A DNA stretch of 64,000 nt from Chelydra serpentina (taxonomy: Eukaryota > Chordata > Testudines > Chelydridae): assembly GCA_037349315.1 (NCBI GenBank), contig JBAIAC010000057.1:6386001-6450000 (forward strand), given 5' to 3'. The notes beneath the pieces were generated by a model. That model was not told the DNA's origin. It saw nothing but the letters and a program-made list of their open reading frames with translations, and did no database searches. The stretch's first letter is position 1, and the number at the start of each line of letters is the position of its first letter. The translations under genes were made by a program, and so were the position numbers. Shown piece after piece: positions 12,823 to 46,109 of the stretch.

Positions 12823-13117
12823 TAGGCCTTTGAGGTGCTTTAGATTCAGATTCACTTGGAAGGACAGGGAATTAAACCAGGAGTGGAGCCCTTGTAGTAG
12901 TAATAGTGTGATGCACTGGCTTATTTGTGCATGCCATTGTCTTCTAGTAGTGGATGTAATCCAGACTGCTCCGCTGCGTGTCATAGGCCCTGTACTGTAG
13001 CTGTTGCAGATTCTTTAGTTCATTGTAGGGGCCTGGTTTCCATTGGCGTGAGGTTCCCAGTGGCCATGGTGTGTAGCAGCTTGACAACACGTTCCTAGGG
13101 AACGTGACTTTGCTGAT

Positions 13118-13362
13118 ACTTGGCACTTAGAGCGTTACATTTGTAAAGGGCTGTGTGAACATCAGTCAATCCCACTGACCTGGGGGTCACCGATTACTGT
13201 CATCGCCTCCCATTTTACACATGGGAAACCCAGGCACAGAGTGGTTAGGTGACTTGCCCAAGGTCGTGCTGCAGGTTGGCAGCAGAGCCAGGGGTAGGAC
13301 TCGGGAACCTGACCCTGATTCCCTGCCCCATTCCCAAACCACTAGTTAATGCTGCCTCTCTC
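13118..13362 (-). mobile_element. MIR-like SINE, nearly complete
   Basis: Same block order as the copy at 12600: tail, CCATTTTACACATGGGAAAC, GGTGACTTGCCCAAGGTCGT, then a degenerate tRNA-like head ending near ACCACTAGTTAATGCTGCC. Confidence 0.75.
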
Positions 13363-14544
13363 GGTACCCCTGCTATGTGGGCTAAACCCAAGGCAATGGG
13401 AATCCCCTCCACCTGGGTAACGTGTCTTGTCCTACCTTGGCCCTGTGCCTTCTGGGTGAAGTTTCAGCTCCGTCCCCTGCTCTTGACAATTTTGGGGCAT
13501 GTCCTTCGCTCCCTACGGTGTGATCCTGCTGGAGCATGAGCTGTATGTTGGACATATTGACTCATCGTGCAGACTAGCCTCTGGCTGGAATATAGTGCTG
13601 GGTCGAGGCAGAGTGAAGCAGCCCCGCTGTTAATGTAGCAACCTCAAGGACACATGCTCCTGGCAGGGATCCAGTTTGTCTGATGCTGTCAACCTCTGTC
13701 CTTCCTCCGAACACTGAACAGGACGGAGCCATCGGTGATACGTGTACAAACAGCCCCATGTGCTCCCTGTCTGGGACATGTGCCTGACTCATCTGGCAGT
13801 GCCGAGGAATCCCAAAGGGGCATGTCTGGAAGCTCTGCAGGGAAGGCCCAGTGTCTAAGGGCTGGGAGCAGCAGGGAGGGGTCACCCTAGGGTGCAGAGA
13901 CATCTTACGTACCCGGACTTAGAATCTCCAGTGGGATCGGAGCTGAAGCCTCTGTAGGGTACCCCGGGGGAGAGAAGGGGCACAGAGAGCCCTCGGCTCC
14001 CTTCCTGCCCTGGGCTCCTCTCCCACCCTTTAGTCCCCCATCCCTGGTGCTTGGCCCTCTGGCCCCCTCCTCCTCAGCGCTCTCTGATCCCAGCTGCCTG
14101 GTGTCCTCCCTGCGCCCTGCCAGGCATTGTTTCCCCCTGGATGAGGGACACTGCAAGGGAGAATTAGCAGACTCCCCTTCTGTCTCTCCGCACTGCAGCT
14201 GCAGCCAGCCCTTTTGCACTTTTCCTTGGGTTGTGCAAGACCAAGCCCTCCCCGCATGCCAGATGGTGCTGGCCTGCCCTTCCCGGGGATCCTCTCTCCA
14301 GAGTCCTGATGAATATTCAGCCGCGTTCCCCAGAAGAGCAGGAGGGGGAGGGGGAGGGCCACGCCAGCAGGAATGAACTCGGTGATGCCCATGGAATGGG
14401 AGGGGAGCAGAGCTGGAGAGGAAGGGGCCCCAGTGCTGGAGAGGGGCAGAGAGGAAGGCTGGGGAATGCTGACAAGTGAGGGGCACGCACCATTGTAGGG
14501 GACAGGTCGGGGAGCTGGTCACCCCCAAGGTGTGGGGAGGGAGG

Positions 14545-14735
14545 GAGGGAGTGTGGCCTGGATTGGTTGCCAAGACCCCTGGGTTCTATTCCTGGCACTG
14601 CCAGACTTTGTGTCACCTCCTGGGCAAGTCACAGTTCCCGCTAGGCCTCAGTTTCCCCCTCAGGAAAATGAGGATAATCCTGATCTGCCTCTCGGGGGGG
14701 CTGTGAGGCTCAGGCCAGGTCCACAGAAGAGACGT
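14545..14735 (+). mobile_element. MIR-like SINE
   Basis: tRNA-like head with GGGTTCTATTCCTGGCACTG, then GGGCAAGTCACAG, then CCTCAGTTTCCCCCTCAGGA and GAGGATAATCCTGATCTGCC. Confidence 0.75.
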
Positions 14736-15239
14736 CAAGCCTGGGGATAGTTACTCCTGAGTTGTCTCTGCCTCATTGCACTGGTCTGTCCCAAAGGCTC
14801 GCCCTTAGTGCGGGAAAAGCCCCTGCTACCCCGGACGGACGCCAGAGTGGAAGTTCCCGCTGAAACTCTGCTAGCTCCTGACAGCTGGAAGCTCGGGTTA
14901 GGAAGAGAGCAGCAGGTCTACTCCCTCCAGCAGGGCTCAGTGAAAGGGCTCCCTGGAATTTCCCTGGGCACAGGCCGATGACTCCCCTGGGTTTTCCAGG
15001 CCCCTCTCGGTGGGAGCTGGGATCAAGCCCCATGGCTCCCTCTTGCCTTTGCCCTGCGGCCCATACAGGCTTGTTCCTGCTGGGCTGTATCACTCCAGGC
15101 AGCTGCTCTGGATTTAGTTTCCTGGAAGCGGGGCGGGTGGGAAGCGTCCCACTCTGGAGGCAGCGTCTGTGCTCGGGGTCTGGAGGAAGGGCGTGGGGGA
15201 GGAGGGGTGCAGGGGAGGGGCTGCTTTTCTTTTTCAATG

Positions 15240-15639
15240 AATGAACTGTGCAGTTGGAACAGCTGGGGGCCGGTATTCACTCCCCTGCTGGCCTCCAAGG
15301 AGATGCAGAGACCCAGAGAGATGAGATCCCTCCCCCCGCTGCGCCCCGCTCCTCTCCCTGTCCTTGAGTTCACACTTCTCCAGCCCCGCTCTCTGGATGG
15401 AGGCTGCTGCACCAGCCGCGTCTCTGTGCGGCTGGTTTTGTGCATCTTCCTGCCGGATCCCGAGGCACAGATGAGTGTGAAGGAGAGAGGGAGCAGAAAG
15501 CGCCGGGAATGGTGAATGCTGGTGGGCAGCCGGATCAAGGCAGCAGCTTCAGCTGGGACCCCTGGTGTGGCCGGAGTTCTTGGCTGCGTGGCCCCATCTC
15601 CGGAGGGTCCCTTGGCGCCAGAGCCCGCCAGCCGCCGGT
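15240..15639 (+). promoter_or_regulatory. NHSL3: Probable 5' UTR and promoter-proximal region of NHSL3
   Basis: GC-rich sequence directly upstream of the NHSL3 ATG, with no splice acceptor that I can support between here and the start codon. The transcription start was not located and no clear TATA box is visible. Inferred from position only; NHSL3 orthologs are known to have alternative first exons, which are not resolved here. Confidence 0.4.
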
Positions 15640-29170
<13,531 letters not shown>

Positions 29171-31170
29171 AGGACGAAGCTGCTGTGCTTGTGCCCCGAC
29201 CTACAGGAATACAAATCTCTCTCAGGGACCTGAGCAGGTGAGAGGAGGAGCGCGGAGCTGGCACGACTGGCCGTACAAGGAAGCAAACAGCCTTAGCCTC
29301 TGATGGCCTTGATATTTATGCAAAAACTGGTGTTGGTTTCACTTTCTTCAATAATACAGCTTTATTGTGCTGCCTTTTTTTTTTTTTAAACTAAGCCCTG
29401 TCCTGGGGTCCGGCACCTCGCCCTTCACCTGTTGGATTTGCCGGTTTTGTTTGTGCAGGAGAAGCCGCTGCGGGGAATGTATGGGGGTGTTTTTATAAGA
29501 CCACGCTGCACCACCTGAAGTGGCCAGGAGGGGGGCAGCATGGGCCGGGAGAAGACGGCCTGGCTGGGGGCTTGTTTTTCCATGGCACAGAGGATCGGCT
29601 CTGTTCTGTGCACCTGAGACAGCACGAAATCAAAGCACTTCTTAAAAAGAAGCTGAAGGCGCGTCCCGAATGCTACGGACCTGATGGCTGACGCATGGCT
29701 GGCTGGCCAAGGCGTTCCTCTGCCTGCTTTGCGGCAGGGGATCGTCCCGAATGCTACGGACCTCATGGCTGGCCGGCCAAGGCGTTCCTCTGCCGGCTTT
29801 GCGGCAGGGGATCGTACGGACCTGATGGCTGACACGTGGCTGGCCGGCCAAGGCGTTCCTCTGCCGGCTTTGCGGCAGGGGATCTTCTCTCGTGTTCCAG
29901 GACATGCACTGGGTGGTGCTAGCTATGCCCCGACTGGCTTTGGAAAGGTACAGGACCAGGCCTGAGGCACATGGAGACTGGCAGCAGCTTGGCCTAGGTG
30001 CGGTAAAGGCCTCTGTCTTGCTGGGTGGCCTCCCCAGGCTCGAGGACCACTTCAGTGAGAATGTGCAGGGGCGTGAGTCTGTGCTGAATAGGCCCTGGCT
30101 GAGAGAGGAGGGGAAATGGGGCCCAGGCTGCTAAAGCCCCCTGAGCTCCTACAGCTGCCGACCCAGGTAGCCGAGGCCCAGCTCCCTCCTGTGTCAGGCT
30201 GGCTGCTGGCCCCTCTTTAGGGCTGTTACAGGACAGGGGGCAGGCAAGGCCAGGGGGGATGTGCTGCGTGAGCCTGGCCTCCTGTGCTTGTGAGTGCGGG
30301 CTCCCCACCTCTGCTGCTCTGGCAGGGGGGAGACTCCCCTTCCCTGGGGCCAGTGGTGGTGTGTAAGCACCCCAAGGAACCCTGCCAGATGAGCCCGCCC
30401 CCCAGCTGGGCAAGGGAGCTACCCGAAGGCAGTGCTTGGACCCTAGTGTGGTATGGGGGGGCCCTGCCTGACTGGCTCTACTGGCAGGGCAATCCCTTGG
30501 CTGTGCCGGGCTCTGAGAAGGGGGGAAGGCCCTGAAGGGCTCCTTGGGAAGTTCTTTTGGGGTGGGGGGGGCAGGGAGAAGCAGGGCTTGGGAGGATCCC
30601 TGTGCCAGTCCTGAGGGAGCTGAACAACCCAGGCTCCTGCTGAGCTGGAAAGGGATTTCTAGCCAAGCGAGTGGTTCATCCGGCAGGCAGCCTGCAGTGC
30701 CGCTGCCTCAGGGCCCAGCAAAGCTGCGGTTAGCCACACGTGGCCCCTGAGGGGAGCATTCCGCCCTTTTCTTTGGGCTGGGTGAAAGCACAAGCCCCAA
30801 GCTGTTGCCCTGTGAATCTGGGGTGCTCGGCAGGAAGTGCAGGGGAGGACTCAGTCACTGTGGTGTGCGCTTACCCTGGGACTGGGTCCCCACCCCACAT
30901 TGCCAGCCTTCTGGATCCAAGGGAGGAGAATCTGGACTCTGAGGCCTCTCCAAGCTCCATAACCTCCACCCTGAGAGATTCCCCTGCCCTCATGCTCTGT
31001 GATTTCAGCTCTGTGCCCTCACCCTAGCCACCTCGTCGGAGCTCCCCACCATCCCAGCCAGGCCCTGTGTGTACACAGCCGGTGGGAGGGAGGAGCGGTG
31101 AGAAGCTTTGCAGATACCCTGTAGCAGGGAGTGACACTGGATGCAGCATTAAATGAGACCAAAAGCCTGA
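29171..31170 (+). other. NHSL3: Probable 3' UTR of NHSL3
   Basis: Sequence downstream of the NHSL3 stop. Candidate 3' ends are the weak AATAAT/AATACA cluster near 29350, followed by a poly-T tract at about 29370, and an ATTAAA at 31148-31153. No perfect AATAAA was found on the + strand close to the stop. The true end cannot be chosen from sequence alone. Confidence 0.4.
29662..29883. repeat. 70-81-bp tandem repeat, 3 copies, downstream of the NHSL3 stop
   Basis: Units at 29662-29742, 29743-29812 and 29813-29883 share CTACGGACCT, ATGGCTG, GGCCAAGGCGTTCCTCTGCC and GGCTTTGCGGCAGGGGATC. Unit 1 carries an 11-bp insertion relative to unit 2; unit 3 lacks the CCGAATGC head. Confidence 0.9.
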
Positions 31171-32250
31171 GTTTTACATTCATCCCTGTTCTCTAGAGCC
31201 AGGCACCTTGATTTCTATTTCTTTAAACGTGGGGTCATGCTTTGATTTCCTTGATTGTAAAAACCATCTGCCTTGAGAAGCTGCAGAGTAACAGTTACAA
31301 GCGCTGTCTCTCTTTGGTTAAAGATGATGATTGAAACTGGCCGTCTCCTTTGCTTCTTGGCTAATAGCTGGGGGTTTCCCTCCTCCAGGATGGCGGGAGT
31401 GACAACAGTGAGACCCCTATTTGCACAACTCCCCCCTCCCCCCCAAAAAGCCTGGAACAGACGAGTCACCCAGCCAGACACACAAGCTGTTTAGTTTGTC
31501 ACTCTAACGAGGAAGAAGTGCCAGAACCTTGCTGGAGTCAACTAGGACCTCAGCTATTGCTTTTACATGGAAGGTGCCCAGATACCCCACTGGAGGGTGG
31601 CAGTGTAAAACCCAGAGATAGATCAGAGGGATGTTTAAGCTCACCTGAAGCAGGGATCAACTGCCTTGCATTGCCCCTCCCAGATGTTCAAGGGGTTAAC
31701 CCTGTTCCCAGATGGACAATTGCCATCGTGGAGGTGTTGCAGCCATTCACATGGCCACCTCTTCTGCTCTGCACTGGATAAGAGACCTTAAGATCCAACT
31801 GGAGTCATGCTGTTGCTTTCACAGTTCCCGATCGCCGTGCAAAAGGCGGCGCAGGAGTAGCCTCTACGGCAAACAAATGCACTCAGGGCTCAGTACCAGT
31901 CTCTAGGCCTGAAAGGTGGTACCAGCTGAGGGGAGCCTGGGTGGAGTCAGTGAGTGCTAGAGGACAGGTGTCCACAGCACAGCTGGCAACATCTGCCTTT
32001 GAGGTGCAGCTGTAACTGGGCTGTGGCTCAGCAGAAGTGGCTCGAACTCCCCTCCTGCTCCTAGAGGCCGGCCCCTGCCTGCGCCAGACCTTTGTGGGGA
32101 GAGGACTCAGTGCTCCTGGGCTGGCACCTTCACCCGGCTCTACACTCAGGAGTGAGGCTGGCAGGGGGGTCAGTGCAGTTAATCCTGCCTGCACTTCTAA
32201 GAGCCGTCTGTTGGCTCCAGCAAGACAGTCCCAGCCCCCACCACACATGC
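31171..32250. other. Intergenic space between convergent NHSL3 and YARS1
   Basis: About 1.1 kb between the candidate 3' end of NHSL3 and the YARS1 polyadenylation site. No exon, RNA gene or clear repeat was recognised. Confidence 0.5.
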
Positions 32251-32254
32251 CTCA

Positions 32255-33064
32255 GTCAGTTTGACACTTTATTGGGGTTTTTAACAATGACGGATGATTT
32301 CAGATTCAGCACTAAAGGGAGAGGACCCCCACCTGCAGCACCATGGGCTGAGCTCCACAACCCTGTTCTGCAAGCCCAGAGCAGCCGAGAGTGTCTGGAG
32401 AGCCCTGCGTGCCCTCCACAGAGTACATGGGGGGCTGAGGCCGATGCAGGGTGACGGTCATTACATAGGATGCCCTGCGGTCCCTCTTCCCCTGTTACGA
32501 ATACACAGGTTTGAATGACCATTCTTCCCTTGAAATACTTGCGTTTAAAAGTACCAGAGCTTTCCAACGGCGCCAGCTGCCAGTCAGGCCTCCAGCCGAT
32601 TCAGAGGCACTGGAATCCACCCACAGAAAGTCAGGGGAAATAGGTGACAGCCTGAGCTTTTACAAATCACAGCGTGACCCCTGCTTCAGACACTTCAGGA
32701 GAGCTGCACGTAGGAGGACTCACGGGGGATACAGACAACAGGTTGCAGCCCCAGCTCCTGCAGGGGGTTCAGGAGCTGAGCCATGCTTGGCCTTCGCCAG
32801 AGATCAGCTGGGTGGGAACAGGCTGCTTCTGGAGGTGGGTTCTCCACCCACTCTGCCCAAGTTCAGTTGCAAGGTGTGTACCATCTCCCGCATTTCGCAT
32901 ATTCGGCCTCGGAGCCCCAGGTGCTTTGGGCTGAAGCTCCCTCACTTAGAGGCATGCTGCAGTAGGGTGATCGTGGCGGAAGTTGGGGGAACAGAACCCA
33001 AAATGGAGCAGTGGACGGCAACAGGTGAGGAGAGGAGAGGACAAGGGGGACGGGCTGGCACTTG
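32255..33064 (-). other. YARS1: 3' UTR of YARS1 with AATAAA signal
   Basis: Runs from the stop codon on the - strand to just past a canonical AATAAA at 32268-32273 (TTTATT on +). No better signal lies between stop and this site, so a UTR of about 0.8 kb is inferred. Confidence 0.7.
32268..32273 (-). terminator. YARS1: YARS1 polyadenylation signal AATAAA
   Basis: Perfect hexamer on the - strand, about 800 nt past the YARS1 stop, with cleavage expected 10-30 nt further toward lower coordinates. Confidence 0.7.
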
Positions 33065-41657
<8,593 letters not shown>

Positions 41658-41691
41658 CGCGTCAGCCTTTGACCAGTCAAGCCTTTACAAA
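41658..41691 (-). other. YARS1: YARS1 5' UTR portion of the first coding exon, with probable acceptor
   Basis: On the - strand TTCTGTTTAATCACAG precedes 34 nt of leader and then the ATG at 41657. A TGAC branch-like motif lies upstream. This supports a spliced 5' UTR with the first exon at the CpG island about 4 kb away. The tract is weak; a local promoter near 41.7 kb is the alternative. Confidence 0.5.
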
Positions 41692-42111
41692 CTGTGATTA
41701 AACAGAAGGCATGTCACAAGAGGAAAGGGAGGGAGGGGAAACCCTCCTGATAGTCATACGGGGAGGACTCCTGGTGTGGTTACCAGCTCAGCCAGGGCAC
41801 AGACCCCATTGCCCCTGCACACAGGGGGAGGGCTGTATTAGGCTAAGAAGCCCACTCGGCCAGGGCACACACCCTGCTGGCCTTGTGTAGGGAGGGGAAG
41901 CTGTGTGGGGTTCACCCCCTCACTGGTCTCTTGGCACAGCTCACTCGAGGGCATGGGCAAGGCACCCGCCCTGGGGTGGTTCAGACTCTGTTAAATATCT
42001 ATAACCACCCTATGACCCTGGCAGGGAGGCCTCTCTCCCCCCTCCCCAGTTACAGACTGGGGGCAGGCAGGGCTGGGTAGTGGGGCACAGAGCCTTTCAC
42101 TCCCCAGCCAC

Positions 42112-45100
42112 CGGTTTGAAACCATAGATTCCAAGGTCATCTAGTCTGACCCCCTGTACAGTACGGGCCACAGAAGTTCCCCAAAATCATACCTAGAGCA
42201 GAGCTTATAGAAAAACACCCAATCTTGATTTAAACATTTGTCTCCATCATGACCCTGGGTGAATTGTTCCAATGGTTAATTACTCTCACTGTTAACAATG
42301 TACACCCTATTTCCAGTCTGAATTTGTCTAGCTTCAACTTCCAGCCATTGGATCGTGTTATACCTTTCTCTGCTAGACTGAAGAGCTGATTATTAAACAT
42401 TTGTTCCCTATGTAGATAATTACAGACTGTGATCAAGTCTTCCCTTAACCATCTCTTTGTTAAGCTAAATAGATGGAGCTCCTTGGGTCTATCACTATAA
42501 GGCAGGTTTTCTAATCCTTTAATTATTCTCGTGGCTCTTTTCTGAACCTTCTCCAATTTATCAACATCCTTTTCCAATCGTGGACACCAGACCTGGACAG
42601 AGTATTCCAGCAGCGGTCGCACCAGTGCCAAATACAGACACAAAATAACCCCTCCACTCCTACTTGAGATTCCCGTTTATGCATCTCAGGATTGCATCAG
42701 CTCTTTTGTCCACAGCTTCACGCTGGGTGCTCATGTCCAGCTGATTATCCACCATGACCCTTCAATCTCTTTCAGAGTCACTGCTTCCTGGGATAGAGTT
42801 TCCCATCCTGGAACGTGGCCTACATTCTTTGTTCCTAGATGTATACATTTACATTTAGCCGTATTAAAACGCACATTGTTTGCTTGTGCCCAGCTTACCA
42901 AGTGATCCAGATTGCTCTGAATCAGTGACCTGCCCTCATCAATATTTACCACTCCCCCAATTTGTGTGTCATTTCATTGATAAAAATATTAAATAGCATA
43001 AGGCCAAGAACCAATCCCTGAGGGACCCTACTGGAAATACACCCCCTTGATGATGATTCCCCATTTATAATTACATTTTGAAACCTATCAGTTAGCCAGT
43101 TTTTACTCCATTTAATGTGTGCCACGCTAACTTTATATCATTCTAGTTTTAATTCAAAATATCGTAGGGTGCCAAGTCAAACACCTTACAGAAGTCTAAG
43201 TATCCTACTACTGCCTTTGTCAACCAAACTTGTAATCTCGTTTAAAAAAAGATATCAAGTTACTTTGGCTCTATTTTCCATAAACTCATAGTTGATTTAC
43301 ATTAATTACGTGACTCACTTAATAAAGAATTAAAGGAGAGTAATGGGTCAGCCACTCCTTTACCTCGCCCAGGATCACGGTCAGGCTGACAAGCCTACAA
43401 TTACCCAGGTCATCCCATTCACCCTTTTAAAATACTGGCACAACATTAGATTTCTTCCAGTCTTCTGGAACTTCCCTAGTGCCCCAAGACTTAATAAAAA
43501 TCAACATGAACAGTCCAGGGAGAGCCTCAGGAAGCTCTTAGATGGAAGATATCTGGACATGCGGATTTAAAAGTGTCTATCCTCCACAGAAACTAATGGA
43601 ATGCAAAGAGTGTTAGCATCACCTGATGATGAGAGTATAAGCATCTGTTTCCCCCCTCCCCCCAAATACAGCACAGGAATATTTATTGAACATTTTTATC
43701 TTTTCTGCATTATTATTGCCAATTCTACCATTTCCATCCAGTAATGGACCAATACCGTGTCAGGATTCTTTTTGTTCCTAATATATTTTTAAAAACTCCT
43801 CCTTATTGTCCTTAACTTGGCTAGTCATACATTTCTCCTTGTGTCCCTATACTTTCCTAATCAATTTGCTAAAGTTCCTAACTTCTGATTTATATTCATT
43901 ACTATCAACTTGCCCTTTCTTCTAATTTTATACCTGCCTTAACTTCCCCTCTAAACCAGGTTTTTGTTTTTTAACCCACTATGGCCTTCTTTCTAGATTA
44001 TGGATTTTTGGACATCCAATTTGGCTCATAATTGTTTTCAGCTTTGTGATAATGGTCCTATTAAAGTACCAAGTATATATATTACTGGGCTGGACTTTAT
44101 TCTACTTGCACATTATAAATGTGATCAAGTCAAGATTGCTTGTACTTAAGCTACCATTACTTTTTAGTTCTGTGATCAGAACTAAATCTGTTCACAACTT
44201 TATCTGCTGTGGTCAGATGTTTGGCTGCGTGTGTGTGTTCTCTGTGTGCTGCCCCAGCTCTGCGTAGACAGCCGGCACAGCAGACCTTGAGCAAACCGCC
44301 CAATGACCACAAGATCCGTTAATGTTTACGAAGGTGCCAGGCCAGGTTTATTGTTGACGAAGCACAGTAACAGCACCTGGCAGACCCTACGAGGATACTA
44401 AGACATGTGAGACAATGGATGCAGCTCAGTGGCAGAACTTTCCTTTCCCCCCTTGGCTGGCCAAAGATACTCCCTCTAAGATACATCTTTATACACTGAT
44501 ATAAACAGGTTACATACTGTCATCCCGACCTTATCTTTTAGGAGGGGTTGGTGTGTTCCTGTTATCCTTAGGGAAAGTTTTTGTACCATCCTTGATATCG
44601 GGATGTTCTGGTACTACTTGGTATCGGGACGTGTTTGTGAGAGTACTCTGTGACTAGCACTTTTTAGGAATGTGTATTTCTGCAATATCAGCCCTGTTCT
44701 TGTCAGATTCTGTGAGCAGGTCCTGCCTTGTACCAGCCCTCTGATACCAGGGCATATGTCTCAGGGCTCTCTCCATCTGGTAAAGCAAGATCTAATAAAG
44801 AATTCCTCCGTGTTGGCTGCAACACTTTTTGAGTTATGAAATGGTCATATATAGTGTTTTGAAATCCCAACGATGCTTTAATACTGGTAGCATGAGACCT
44901 CCCCATATGTCACTCAAACTGAAGTCCCCTGTGATCATACAGCTTTTTTTTATCCCTACCCATTAGAGATGTGGGCTGGGCTCCTGTTCCCTTGGGCTAT
45001 TTGGTGGTCTGTAGCAAACATCAACTAATATCCCACCTTGTGCTTTGATCTGTCAGAACACTGATCCATAAGCACGTATCTTCGGTGTTATCAGGGACCC

Positions 45101-45235
45101 GGACACAGCTAATGCCATTTTTGACACAGAGCACCACTCCCTTTCCAGCCTTCCTAACTAGGTTACGACCACAGATACGAAACACGCCAGTGGCGTGAAT
45201 CATCCCTCCGGATTGTCAGTAGCACCACCTAGGTT
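42112..45235 (-). mobile_element. CR1 LINE, about 2.5 kb remaining, with endonuclease and RT remnants
   Basis: A long 5'-truncated CR1 on the - strand, inside the likely YARS1 5' UTR intron. The 3' end is at about 42112 (+: GATTCCAAGGTCATCTAGTC). The C-terminal reverse-transcriptase region is readable at 42643-42230 (LYLALVRPLLEY, WCPRLEKDVDKLEKVQKRAT, NHWNNSP). The endonuclease region is readable near 45203-45021 (KAGKGVVLCVKNG), and 44906-44775 continues it (FITQKVLQPTRR, LLDLALPDGES). Stops and indels elsewhere make it inactive. It is interrupted by an LTR at 44208-44775. Confidence 0.9.
44208..44775 (-). mobile_element. Solo LTR of an endogenous retrovirus-like element, nested in the CR1
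   Basis: A 568-bp block begins TG and ends CA on the + strand and interrupts CR1 sequence that resumes on both sides. The flanks TCTGC (44203-44207) and TCTGG (44776-44780) look like a 5-bp target duplication with one change. Orientation is inferred from the - strand: a TATAAAG near 44490 and an AATAAA at 44347-44352, in the order and spacing of U3 and R. No internal retroviral sequence is present, so it is probably a solo LTR formed by recombination. Confidence 0.65.
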
Positions 45236-45295
45236 GAATGGATGCTCCTAGGAGAGTAATGCCAATGCTTGTGTTTGTCACCCAGGCTCCTAACA

Positions 45296-45308
45296 TGGGG
45301 GGGGGGGG
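45296..45308. repeat. Poly-G tract
   Basis: Run of about 11 G bases next to the 5' end of the CR1. Another homopolymer, C14, lies at about 45391-45404. Confidence 0.7.
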
Positions 45309-45752
45309 TGGGTGTCATTATTTCTTCCCTTCCCGTGGCTCCTTGATCCTTTTTGTTCTCACCCTATCGCTGCGGTGGGGGGTGCTCCTACCCCCCCCCC
45401 CCCATTACCTTAACGCCCCCTGACAGCTCCAACCAGCCTGGGGCTGGCCCCGCCCTTTCATGGGCGGTGGAGCCCGGCCCCACGACTCAGCCCCCTCCCC
45501 GCACAGAAGGGGCCACAAAACCCCAAACCCTCCGCCCCACACCCCGCCAGCGGGGCAGCCGGGGCCTGGCGCGAGAGGCGCTCGCTGCCCGCGGCCGCAG
45601 AGCCGGCCCCGCAGGGGGGCTAGCCAGGCCGCTACGCGCGGGGAAGGGGTAGGCCGGGGGGGGCAGGGACGGGAGACCCCCCCGGACAGGGGGCCCTAGG
45701 GAGGTGGGGGGGCGCTTGGGGGGCCCGGGTGTAAACCGCCCCCCCCTCTTAC

Positions 45753-45860
45753 CGTGACCCGACTCGCTGCTCCCCGGCGAGGCGCCCCCGCGGCCCTTCG
45801 CCACTCGCCGGCTCCCGGTTGCATCAGCTCCGCGCGACGCCGGGCTGCGACTCAACCGCC
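45753..45860 (-). other. YARS1: Probable non-coding first exon of YARS1
   Basis: On the - strand GAGTCGGGTCACG|GTAAGA gives a strong splice donor at 45753/45752, inside the CpG island. The upstream end is not defined. Joined to the acceptor at 41691 it would make a 4.06-kb 5' UTR intron holding the CR1 and the solo LTR. Confidence 0.55.
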
Positions 45861-45989
45861 CCGGCCGGACCCCGCTTCCGGCGCAGGCGCAGGGCGGAGG
45901 AGTCGAGCCCAGAGCACATCGATGGGGGCGTGGCCTCGCAGCGGGCGGGGGCGGAGCCTGTGATGCTGCCCGTCCCAGCCCCCAACTCC

Positions 45990-46054
45990 CCAAGCCGCTC
46001 GCGTTAGTTAGTCGCGACTCGAGGCCAGGGGGGTCGCGTCTGAAATGGCGGCGG
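45990..46054 (+). other. S100PBP: Probable non-coding first exon of S100PBP
   Basis: TGAAATGGCGGCGG|GTGAGT gives a strong donor at 46054/46055. The ATG at 46045 would open only a short upstream frame: if spliced to the acceptor at 55519 it meets TGA within about ten codons. The main start is therefore placed at 55679. The 5' boundary is a guess. Confidence 0.55.
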
Positions 46055-46109
46055 GTGAGTGAGTCTCCCCCAAGGGGGGGAGAGAGAGAGAGAGCGCGTT
46101 CTGATGGGG

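Larger units (their letters stand above)
1..15239. other. Upstream region without a supportable gene; repeat-rich
   Basis: No exon of a recognisable protein could be supported here. All open frames are short and overlap repeats or lack family resemblance. What can be named is listed separately: MIR-like SINEs, hAT-type elements, a CR1 3' end and a palindromic element. In the human order the gene left of NHSL3 is SYNC, but none of its coding sequence was recognised. Alternative upstream first exons of NHSL3 could lie here and would be hard to see, since such exons are short. Confidence 0.6.
45400..46060. promoter_or_regulatory. CpG-rich bidirectional promoter of YARS1 and S100PBP
   Basis: Dense CpG and GC-rich sequence between the divergent first exons. 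Visible sites: an ETS-type CTTCCGG at 45875-45881, directly followed by an NRF-1-type GCGCAGGCGC at 45881-45890, and several GC boxes (GGGGGCGTGG, GCGGGCGGGGGCGGAG) at about 45924-45956. No TATA box is seen. This is the usual make-up of a housekeeping bidirectional promoter. The head-to-head YARS1/S100PBP order is known in human. Start sites are inferred, not seen. Confidence 0.75.

Noticed and set aside
13905..14573. 222-codon - strand frame, Pro/Ser/Gly rich
   Set aside because: GC-rich non-coding DNA near a SINE, no recognisable domain, no splice or start context.
46045..46054. ATG GCG GCG G at the S100PBP first-exon donor as the protein start
   Set aside because: Spliced to the next acceptor at 55519 it runs into a stop after about ten codons; better read as a short upstream frame or untranslated.
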